A model generated the notes under the pieces. That model was not told where the DNA came from, did not search any database, and was given only the letters and a program-made list of their open reading frames with translations. Source: Leptobrachium leishanense (Eukaryota > Chordata > Amphibia > Anura > Megophryidae). Taken from it: a stretch of DNA of 64,000 nucleotides. Within the stretch, counting starts at the first letter, position 1, and every line of letters begins with the position of its first letter. This document shows positions 55,975 through 64,000 of this stretch, one piece after another. The DNA lies in assembly GCA_009667805.1 (NCBI GenBank), contig CM019068.1:9860182-9924181 (forward strand). The letters run 5' to 3'. Position numbers and translations under genes: made by a program.

Positions 55975-58900
55975 CAAAGTGTCAAAATTGAAACGTTCTG
56001 CCCGCAAGAAGAAAGAGGACTTCCAACGTCTGAATAGGGCTCACTCAGATCTACCCAGGAGTTATAGAACATACGTGTTGAACCTGAGACGTGTTGAACC
56101 CGAGCCCTGTGGCCTTACAATTATACAAACAGGACAATCCAGATACGATACCCCAAGCCACTCACCAAGCATCGCTCATGGCAGCACCAGAAATACCATT
56201 TGTATCATTTTGGTAATAAACACGGTCGCCTTCTTGCTAACCTCGCCCGCTCCCAAACAGCGACTAGACATTTTATTTCTCGCCTCAGGACCGCAGACCG
56301 TACCATACTTACCAATCCGGCTGCGATCTTTGAATACTTCCGGTCGTATTTTGCTGACTTTGACAAAGCTGGCCCTGATGATCGTCCTGCTCAATTAGAC
56401 CATTTCCATAGGGCACAAATCCCAAAACTGTCCCCAATAGACCGCAACATTTTGCAATAACATTTTGCAAGGAGTGGACTCTCCTCCGACCTTCAATGAG
56501 GCCCGAGTGGTGGTTATCCCTAAGCCCGGGAAAGACCCTGCCTTGGTCACCTCTTAAAACTTCTATCTACTATCATGGCCGGCCACCTTCAGGGTCCTCT
56601 CGCACACCTTGTGGGCCCCCAACAAACTGGCTTTCTTGCTGGTCAACACTCCACTATTAACATACGTAACGCCATGGTGGCCATATGGTCCTCCACACTC
56701 ACGCCGCACTCCTCAAAACGTTTATTGAGTTGCGATGCTGATAAGGCGTTCGACAGGATACGATCCTGGGCCTACTTATTTTGATTTATCAAGTTTCATC
56801 ACTTTGGGGGGGTGTTTTTGGCCCTTTTTCGTGCACTATATCTCAACTCCTCCACAGTGATCACAGTGAACAGGCTTAATTCTGCCCCCTTCGTCCTAGG
56901 GCGGGGAACCAGACAGGGCGGTCCCCTATCCCCGTTACTCTTTAACCCTCCTGCGCTTTATAGAGACGTGCCCGGCGATTACCGGCATCCGTTTATCCCC
57001 CTCCGTAACAATAAAAGTAGTGGCTTTCGCAGATGATCTGTTACTATTCCTTTCGGATCCCGTAACGGCTATTTCACCGCTGTTGACTTTGATTCATTTC
57101 ATGTGGCCTCGGGTTTCCGAATTAATTACACCAACTCGGTGGCCCTTCCGCTAGGATCCAAACCCCCAGGCACTTGGCTCAGTTTCCCTTTTCCTGGGCA
57201 CCCACACCTTCCATTAAATACCTGGGGATCATCCGCCTGGTTGATCTCCTATAACTATACCGACTTAATATCTGACCCAAACTAAGCTGCTCCTGGACGC
57301 CTGGAGTTCTCTTCCCTGTGTCCTATTTAGGAAGAGCCGCCCTGATTAAAATGACTCTATCCCTTACAGGTTCTGCCCCTACTGCTAGAACCCGCAGACC
57401 TCCATACACTACATAGGACGTACGCGACATTCATATGACAAGGTAAACGTGCACGCATACCACTACCTGCTCTCCAACAATCGCTGGCTTGGGGAGCTAT
57501 TCATTTCCCAAACATCCTCGATTATAACTTAGCAGCGCTGTACCGTTATGTTGCTGATTGTACACTTACAGGACGAACAAGCATTACTACCCTCATCCTC
57601 CCTATCAGCATTCCTCCCCCAACACGCACCATCGTCCCTCCCAGCCTCCTCTCTAATCCATTATTGTCCACTACGAAGATGGCTTGGGTCAAGATTCGCA
57701 AGCGCCTTCAGTTGACCTGGCAGACGTCTTTGTGGTCCCCCATCCTTTACAACCCTCACTTCAAAAACGCCTCCGCCGCCCCGATTTTCCACACCCTGGC
57801 CCAGCGCAGTTTTACCAATATCCATCGCTACATCGAGGGAGTGTCGGCTTTGCCATATTCCTACTCGACCCTGAAAGAGCGTATTGCCCCCTTAGGTATA
57901 CACCCGGTATATTGTTTGTAATTGACACAGTTTCTCCTCACTCTATTGAACGCTTTATCCCCCAACGACTTGGCTAATCCATTAGAAACGCTACTGCCCA
58001 CACGCCCTTTGCCCCCCCCCCCTCTACCTCTGCCATTTATGTGCTTTTGCAACTCTCGTTACCCATCACACTCCCCTGGAAAGCAATATCCAAATGTGCC
58101 GCCGGCTTCCCTGAGCTCTCCCCACACCACTTGATAGGGGCCATATTAACATCCAGACGCTCGCTCCCCTCTGCAAACGACTGGGACATGCGCTATAGAA
58201 TACTCCGCCGAGCATTTATGGCGCCGACAGAATGACCCGCGCTGGACTTTTACCAACTGCAAACTGTCTGAAATGTCAAGGCGTTCAGGCCGACTTACGC
58301 CACTGCTTATGGTCATGTCCCTTCATACAGCTGTTTTGGGATAATATACGACAATTCAGTTCACAAATCCTTTGACTAGAAATCCCTCTTACCCCGGAGT
58401 GGTCCATCTTTAATCGGCCGAGCCCCTCCCACCCCTTCACTAAGTGCCATCGGTGTTGGCAAACCGTCCTAGCCGCGACGGGTAAAAAAGCGATCCTGTC
58501 CCAGTGGATCTCCACCTCCCCTCCCACCTTTCGCATGGTATATGAGAGAATCTATGCCATATTCTTGGCTGATTGGACGGAGATTTCTATGTATCAGGAA
58601 AAGAAGACCCAGACTTTATCCAAACCCTTCCAAGTGAAACTAAGGACTCGTTACGACACACCTTTATCTGTGCTCTCTGGTACTCCTTACAGATGCTACG
58701 AGGTGCCCCTCCGATCCCACAAGACCCTCCTGACCACTTCTTAACCCGTTTCCTGGCCTCCTCTCCCTGAGATACCGCAGCCACCCCTACAATGCCTACC
58801 CCCCGCTCCTAGTGAATGACACCCCTCGAGGGCAAGGATGGGGATGTATACTCACAAACTATGTAACCGGGCTTTGCCTGCCTTGGTTTGTATGATCAGT

Positions 58901-59030
58901 GCTGCAAATGCTTTGTTGAATTTCAGGTGCCACGAAATTATTGTTTGTGACAGATGTATACCACGACGTCTCTCAACATGTATTTTTCTACTGCTCCAAG
59001 ATAAAAAAATGTCTAAGGAAAAAAAAAATT
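55975..59030 (+). mobile_element. L1-like LINE, 5'-truncated
   Basis: About 3.05 kb on the plus strand, from within ORF2 to a 3' untranslated region ending in AAGGAAAAAAAAAATT (59018-59033), consistent with the poly(A)-type tail of L1 elements. It sits inside the foldback element. The coding region is degenerate, with many frameshifts and stops, so the insertion is old or the copy was mutated before insertion. Confidence 0.78.
55985..58745 (+). pseudogene. L1-like ORF2 (reverse transcriptase and zinc knuckle) remnant
   Basis: Pieces in several frames: HGRLLANLARSQTATRHFIS (near 56218), VVIPKPGKDPALVTS, GPQQTGFLAGQHSTINIRNA (near 56608), SCDADKAFDRIRSW (motif A region, near 56729), GRGTRQGGPLSPLLF (motif B, near 56898), and FADDLLLFLSDP (near 57025) keeping the catalytic DD. 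The C-terminal CLKC...HCLWSC at about 58268-58317 matches the cysteine-rich motif typical of L1 ORF2. The endonuclease is missing because of 5' truncation. At least five frame changes make it non-functional. Confidence 0.8.
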
Positions 59031-59392
59031 AAACGTTTGCAAAAAAAACTACTGAACAAAAATGCCTGGAGTTTACACATAAGAAGCTATGAATGATAAT
59101 AAAAAGGACTGTTACAGAAAAAAGAGAAAACGCTATAAAAAAATAGGAAAATAGAATTTTCCCAAAAAATCCTGAAAAATGCCTAAAAGAGCTTAAAAAA
59201 AGAGACTTTTTTGCTGCAGATTAAAATAATAAATGGATTATTAGATATTGAATTAAAACGGGAATATTTTTAACATTGAAACCTATGGGATTCGCCTGAA
59301 TAAACCTGCCGAATTAAACCACTGAACATCAGGGCATTTCACTGACATTTCTCTGCTGTTCAATGTGAATAGATTAACCATTGCTTCTCTAT

Positions 59393-59560
59393 GGGGGATT
59401 TCACTGCTGCCGAAAGCACCATATTTCACTGCCGTCGAACAGCACCGTATTTCACTGCCGTCGAACAGGCACCGTATTTCACTGCCGAACAGGCACTGTA
59501 TTTCTCTGCCGTGAACAGGCATCGTATTTCACTGACGTCGAACAGGCACCGAATTTCACA
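59393..59560. repeat. Short tandem repeat in the foldback element
   Basis: TTTCACTGCCGTCGAACAGG-CACCGTA-type units of about 27 bp, repeated about five times with small losses. In intact family members this phrase occurs once or twice, so it is a local expansion. Confidence 0.8.
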
Positions 59561-59690
59561 GGCAATTCACCAAAATTTGGCAAATTGCCTGCTCTCTGAG
59601 TAGCCGAATGGCCATGAAATGTCACCGTACGGGGAAACTCACTGTTCGGTGTAATTTTGGGGCCAGATCGTCTCTCTATGATTAACCCTG

Positions 59691-59913
59691 TTAGTGAATA
59701 AAGTTGCCGGGCGTAAACCTAAATACACATTTACATGACAGCTTATTTACTGAACCCTTTCAATCTTAAAAAACCTGTCCATGTGTTATTCCATTACCCA
59801 TAAAGCCCCTCTTCTTGGCTTTATACTTCGGAAATTATTGTTACTTTTAGCCAAATAGCCCCGAAATGTCACGGTACGGGGAAATTCACTGTTCGGGGCC
59901 GGATCGGCTCTGT
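59691..59913. other. Junction between two foldback elements
   Basis: The right part (59850-59913: CCCCGAAATGTCACGGTACG then TTCACTGTTCGGGGCCGGAT) is the end of yet another foldback copy, cut short just before its terminal GAATAACCCTG. The left part is anonymous. Confidence 0.5.
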
Positions 59914-60763
59914 CAGGGTTATTCAAAGAGAATCGAAAAGTCAGCTCACGTTCGGTGACTTTTCGTTCTCTTCAATTCGGTTCAATTCGGCGATCCCATT
60001 TCGGTGACCCTGCGGTGTATTCAGCAAGCAACACAGGGCTGTCGTAGTGCGGGGAAAAGTCGCCGCAAACCCGACGAACACTCACTGCAAAACCCGGTGA
60101 ACGCACACCGAAACCCGCAAAAACATCTGGATTAACCCCACCCGAACACGCCGGAGAAACACGAGCAGGAGTCGATCAGAGCAGCCGCCGGAAAAAGCCG
60201 ACACTGCTGAGTGAAAAAATTAGGAAAACAGTTTGCATGAATGTTTGAAAAGTGAAACGCTGTTTGCAAAGAAACTACTGATCGAAAATGTCTGAAATTT
60301 ACATATAAAATCCAATGAATGATAATAAAAAGGGCTGTTACAGAAAAATGAAAAGAAAAAGCCTTAAAGATCCTAAAAAAATCTATAAATAGACTTTTTG
60401 CTGCAGATTAAAATAATAAACGGTTTATTAGATATTGTATTAAAACGGGAATATTTTTAACATTGAAACCTATAGGATTCGCCTGATTAAACCTGCCGAA
60501 TGAAACCACCGAACAGCAGGGCAATTCGGCAACTTTTCACTGCTAGTTTGTGTTCTCTGAATAGCCGAAGCATTGCTTCTCTATGGGGATTTCACTGCCG
60601 TCGAACAGGCACCGAACAGGCACCGTATGTGCAGGCAATTCGCCAACATTTGGCGAACTGCCTGCTCTCTGGATAGCCGAATGGCCAGGAAAGGTAACTG
60701 TACGCTGAATTTCACTGTTCGGTTACATTTCTCCAGCCATTCGGATCTCTCTGAATAACCCTG
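59914..60763 (+). mobile_element. Foldback element, copy 4
   Basis: Begins CAGGGTTATTCAAAGAGAAT and ends TCGGATCTCTCTGAATAACC followed by CTG. Retains the hairpins CGAAAAGTC/GACTTTTCG near the left end and CAGGCAATTCGCCA/TGGCGAACTGCCTG near the right. No 3-bp duplication is evident (TGT versus AAT), perhaps because it lies in the end of a related copy. It is more diverged than copies 1-3. Confidence 0.78.
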
Positions 60764-60767
60764 AATG

Positions 60768-61150
60768 TGTTATTCCAAATATAAATCTACGAGGAAATGG
60801 GTCACCTTGAACAATAACTCTGCATTGGCTCTCGGTGACCTTGAGGATGTCCTACAGGAGATGAACTTGGCTCAGTACAGACCCGTATCTCTACCCCCAA
60901 ATTATCCCTAAACCTGTTAACAGGTCATGGTATGAAAGTGGCATTTTTGCAGGTCTTCATGTGGATTGGTGCATGTTATTGATCCGCGGCACGTGTTTTC
61001 TTTGCACGCAGACTTAGTGCGGCTTTGACACGTATCAATGCTCTGAATAACACGCCTGTCATTGATCTGTCAAAACAAATCCAGGAGAAGGTGCTAAACT
61101 ACGAGGAGGCTTCAACACATACCGCTATCTCCATGCACGCAGGGTTTTAA
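60768..61150 (+). pseudogene. Possible coding remnant of unknown origin
   Basis: Three consecutive plus-strand frames look protein-like: KSTRKWVTLNNNSALALGDL and EDVLQEMNLAQYRPVSLPPN from about 60783, a middle segment SWYESGIFAGLHVDW near 60921, and RRLSAALTRINALNNTPVID then LSKQIQEKVLNYEEASTHTA from about 61007 to a TAA at 61148-61150. The residues are balanced and not repeat-like, and the switches between frames suggest a decayed gene or transposon protein. I do not recognise the family. Splicing rather than frameshift is possible: TTCTTTGCACGCAG at about 60999 resembles an acceptor. Confidence 0.3.
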
Positions 61151-61218
61151 CTCTTCCAGGGCCGCAGGAACGAGATTTACAGTCATGGAATTAAAGTGAA
61201 TCTGTTGGGATCACGCAT

Positions 61219-61266
61219 TGTTCAGCGCTGCAGAATATGTTGGCGCTATATAGAAAATAATAAAAG
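61219..61266. repeat. Short interspersed repeat, third copy
   Basis: TTCAGCGCTGCAGAATATGT followed by TGGCGCTATATAGAAAATAA, the reverse complement type of the repeat at 4728-4790. Confidence 0.6.
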
Positions 61267-61269
61267 CAG

Positions 61270-61774
61270 CGCCAGTGTTACATATAGCAATAAAAAGTCG
61301 TGGTTGTTGCAGAGAAGGTGAGCAAAGAAAATCTAACACCGGTAAGAGAAGTGGATTCAATAATTGTTTCACAAAGCTGAAGAGTGAAACCATCATTAAA
61401 CGTCGGTAAAATGCGTAACCTGCAGCTATTCTCCCCACCCCGTGTTCTGACGCTGCTTGTAACCCCAGGGAATGTCCTCGAGGGATTTTAAAGCGGCATC
61501 TCCATTCAACTCCAATAACAAGAGTAGAAAAAACACTGGACCACTTCACCAGAAACCGGTGGGCAGAAACGAGGGGGGGGGGGGATACGGCAGCAGTTCC
61601 CTGAATAGTGAATTCACTGAGGTTTGGCCGTATTTGCTCCACTGTACTTCCTGTAGTTCACTGAAGTAAATCCCTAGTTCTTTCGTTAGGAGCAGTTTTA
61701 GTGAATAATCCCTTATAATTATAAATCAATCCATGTTTTATCCAGCGGAGCCCATGGGAGAAAGGTGAAGGAAT
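61270..61774. other. Anonymous stretch
   Basis: No domain recognised; a G run lies at about 61572-61584. A 143-codon minus-strand frame has no resemblance to known families. Confidence 0.4.
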
Positions 61775-63078
61775 GACGTGCACTCAACTTCTTTGGCCAA
61801 CCATGGCGAGGCCTGTTCTGAGTGCAAAGCGCTGTATGGTCTTGGTCACCGTGCTGCGGCTCAGTTTTAGGGTCTTGGTCACCGTGCTGCGGCTCAGTTT
61901 CAGGGTCTTGGCCACCGTGCTGCGGCTCAGTTCCAGGGTCTTGGTCGCCGTGCTGCGGCTCAGTTTCAGGGTCTTGGTCACCGTGCTGCGGCTCAGTTTC
62001 AGGGTCTTGGCCACCGTGCTGCAGCTCAGTTTCAGGGTCTCGGTCACCGTGCTGCAGCTCAGTTTCAGGGTCTTGGTCACCGTGCTGCAGCTCAGTTTCA
62101 GGGTCTCGGTCATCGTGCTGCGGCTCAGTTTCAGGGTCTTGGCCACCGTGCTGCAGCTCAGTTCCAGGGTCTCGGTCACCGTGCTGCGGCTCAGTTTCAG
62201 GGTCTTGGCCACCGTGCTGCAGCTCAGTTCCAGGGTCTTGGTCGCCGTGCTGCGGCTCAGTTTTAGGGTCTTGGTCACCGTGCTGCGGCTCAGTTCCAGG
62301 GTCTTGGTCACCGTGCTGCAGCTCAGTTTCAGGGTCTTGGTCACCGTGCTGCAGCTCAGTTTCAGGGTCTTGGCCACCGTGCTGCAGCTCAGTTCCAGGG
62401 TCTCGGTCACCGTGCTGCGGCTCAGTTCCAGGGTCTCGGTCACCGTGCTGCGGCTCAGTTTCAGGGTCTTGGCCACCGTGCTGCGGCTCAGTTTTAGGGT
62501 CTTGGTCACCGTGCTGCGGCTCAGTTCCAGGGTCTTGGTCGCCGTGCTGCGGCTCAGTTTCAGGGTCTTGGTCACCGTGCTGCGGCTCAGTTTCAGGGTC
62601 TCGGTCACCGTGCTGCGGCTCAGTTTCAGGGTCTTGGCCACCATGCTGCAGCTCAGTTTCAGGGTCTCGGTCACCGTGCTGCAGCTCAGTTTCAGGGTCT
62701 TGGTCACCGTGCTGCAGCTCAGTTTCAGGGTCTTGGTCGCCGTGCTGCAGCTCAGTTTCAGGGTCTCGGTCACCGTGCTGCAGCTCAGTTTCAGGGTCTT
62801 GGTCGCCGTGCTGCAGCTCAGTTCCAGGGTCTTGGTCACCAAGCTGCAGCTCAGTTCCAGGGTCTTGGTCGCCGTGCTGCGGCTCAGTTCCAGGGTCTTG
62901 GTCACCAAGCTGCAGCTCAGTTCCAGGGTCTTGGTCGCCGTGCTGCGGCTCAGTTTCAGGGTCTTGATCACCGTGCTGCGGCTCAGTTTCGGGGTCTTGG
63001 CCACCGTGCTGCAGCTCAGTTTCGGGGTCTTGGCAATCTTCTTATAGCCTCGGCCATCTTTATATAGAGCAACAATTA
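61775..63078 (-). pseudogene. Tc1 transposase fragment with amplified helix-turn-helix
   Basis: The minus strand starts with IVALYKDGRGYKKIAK, the beginning of the first helix-turn-helix of a Tc1-type transposase, passes through about 36 copies of an 11-residue segment, and leaves with TVTKTIQRFALRTGLA, the normal continuation. Beyond, the sequence follows Tc1 only to about 61775. In ordinary proteins of this kind the 11-residue segment (AKTLKLSRSTV) occurs once; compare YKKIAKMLNIPRETIGSII in the intact transposase at 30692-31726. The frame stays open for 458 codons, but the catalytic domain is missing, so no transposase activity is expected. Confidence 0.82.
61839..63034. repeat. 33-bp minisatellite (about 36 units)
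   Basis: Unit GTCTTGGTCACCGTGCTGCG plus GCTCAGTTTCAGG, 33 bp = 11 codons. Variants: GTCACC/GCCACC/GTCGCC, CTGCGG/CTGCAG, TTTCAG/TTCCAG. Two plus frames (424 and 381 codons) and one minus frame remain open throughout. Variants change residues on the minus frame (for example R to C, K to E) but no unit contains a stop or a length change, so all units are in phase. Confidence 0.96.
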
Positions 63079-64000
63079 ATAACCTACTTGCCCAAAACCA
63101 AAAAAGTGAACTGCTGGTACTCGGCGATTTTAATACTAAAATCCTAAAAACAATAAACACTGCTCGCTGTTTAAAACTTTGCAGCTAACTCAATTAATCT
63201 CCTCCCCCACTCGCATTAATATGAAAAGCCCTAACCATACCTTGTTGGACTGGATTCTCTCCTCATCTCCTGATAGAATACAGGAGGCAGGTGTTCTTGC
63301 TAATAGCTTTAGTGACCATTGTCTAGTGTACTGCGTGCGCAAAATTAAGGCCTTGAAATCTCCCCCAAAGGTAATAACCACCAGGTCTTTCAAAAAATTT
63401 ATTCTTGAATCCTTCCTAAGTGATCTCAAACAGCTCCCCTGGTACAGGCTAAACCTAATCCCAGACCTAGACTGTGCAGTTGAATACTTTCAGTCTGAGC
63501 TCCTGCAAGTCTGGAATTCCCATGCCCCGCTGCGTAAAGTGCGAGTAAAGGGGACTCATCTCCCCTGGGTTATAGCTGATCTTACACTAATGTACCAGCT
63601 TAGAGATTCACGGTGGTCAAATTTCAAGAGTACTGGTTCCATGAACGATCACTACGAATACCGAAAATGCCGGAATGAATGCACAAAACAAACAAAAATG
63701 GCCAAAGCCCATTACTTCAATGAAAATCTAAACAATAACATATCAAACCCTAGAAACTTTTGGAGAACCATAAGTAACATACAAGCACCCCCAGTCCACT
63801 CCCAGCCAGCTGCTGTCAAAGTAAACAACCAAACCCTGCAACACCCCCTAGATGTAGCAAATGCCTTTAATGATTATTTTGTTGGATGTGCCACCACTTT
63901 GATTGCCAAGCTAGGAAATGACATGCAATCAGAGAGGCCTCATGCAGGTCAGGCCCCCCCAACTGTGCAAAGTCCCTGTATCAGACAGGAATTCAGTTTT
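63079..64000 (+). pseudogene. LINE ORF2 fragment (endonuclease end and linker), runs off the window
   Basis: Starts at NNLLAQNQKSELLVLGDFNT, an endonuclease motif (GDFN). After a frameshift near 63180 it is open from 63182 to the last base, 273 codons: TLLDWILSSSPDRIQEAGVL, FSDHCLVYCVRKIK (the SDH endonuclease motif), VWNSHAPLRKVRVKGTHLPW, FNDYFVGCATTL. The order and the HAPLR...LPW and N.YF phrases fit the region just before the reverse transcriptase in CR1/L2-group LINEs. It may be the same family as 44080-46683, but they do not overlap. It directly abuts the Tc1 fragment, so one truncated the other. The reverse transcriptase would lie outside the window. Confidence 0.8.

Larger units (their letters stand above)
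55692..59690 (+). mobile_element. Foldback-family element split by an L1-like LINE
   Basis: Left part 55692-55955 (GTCATTCAATGTTGTTGACA, GAATTCACCACAGGGTCCCG) and right part from about 59030 (TTTGCAAAAAAAACTACTGA, AATATTTTTAACATTGAAAC, ending CTCTATGATTAACCCTG). The two halves fit the order of an intact copy such as 59914-60763, so the intervening 3 kb is a later insertion. A short tandem repeat of TTTCACTGCCGTCGAACAGG lies in the right part. Confidence 0.65.

Noticed and set aside
61773..63047. Plus-strand 424-codon frame of VLVTVLRLSFR repeats as a gene
   Set aside because: The 33-bp unit is a multiple of three and open on both strands; the meaningful frame is the Tc1 one on the minus strand.

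Overview
This window looks like intergenic or intronic DNA from a vertebrate, most probably a frog or toad. Its content is almost entirely transposable elements and tandem repeats: Tc1/mariner transposons with long inverted repeats, hAT elements with 8-bp target duplications, CR1-like and L1-like LINEs, short terminal-inverted-repeat (TIR) elements and several unrelated minisatellites. No bacterial-type operon, rRNA, tRNA or CRISPR array was seen. The anuran assignment rests on resemblance to repeat types I know from amphibian genomes and was not checked by a search. I found no complete host gene. The only candidate host coding sequence is a possible terminal exon on the minus strand at 49211-49392.

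Layout. 1-9.7 kb: low-complexity and anonymous DNA, two 3' ends of a minus-strand LINE whose tail carries a 39-bp minisatellite, two hammerhead-like RNA motifs, a purine-rich tract of about 700 bp. 9.7-10.9 kb: a 32-bp minisatellite. 10.9-23.0 kb: a 41/33-bp satellite containing a 7.1-kb composite insertion (10950-18070). That insertion holds a Tc1 copy (itself broken by a hAT element) and three copies of a foldback element with 3-bp target duplications. 23.9-27.1 kb: two decayed Tc1-like elements and two CpG-rich TA-flanked miniature elements. 27.1-32.5 kb: a hAT element with perfect 8-bp target duplications, containing a LINE fragment, whose minisatellite was hit by two Tc1 elements. One of these (30329-31942) has an uninterrupted 344-codon transposase. 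33-37 kb: a short GC-rich minisatellite and another hAT element. 37.2-41.3 kb: a CR1-like LINE with a second CR1-like LINE inserted in its 3' tail in the opposite orientation. 41.3-44 kb: three tandem repeats and the best-placed plus-strand hammerhead motif. 44.1-46.7 kb: a LINE with the 39-bp minisatellite in its 3' end. 47-51 kb: miniature elements, a 157-bp tandem repeat, the candidate exon. 51.2-53.6 kb: a second array of the 41-bp satellite. 54.4-60.8 kb: foldback elements, one split by an L1-like LINE. 61.8-63.1 kb: a 33-bp array that is an in-frame expansion of 11 codons of a Tc1 DNA-binding helix-turn-helix. 63.1-64.0 kb: the endonuclease end and linker of a LINE running off the window.

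The pieces do not form a pathway; what connects them is insertion history. Because target duplications can be read, the order of many insertions can be reconstructed. A second theme is that several minisatellites appear to have arisen inside transposable elements: at the end of a LINE ORF, in a Tc1 helix-turn-helix, inside a hAT element and inside a miniature element. Most long open frames here are by-products of repeat units lacking stop codons.
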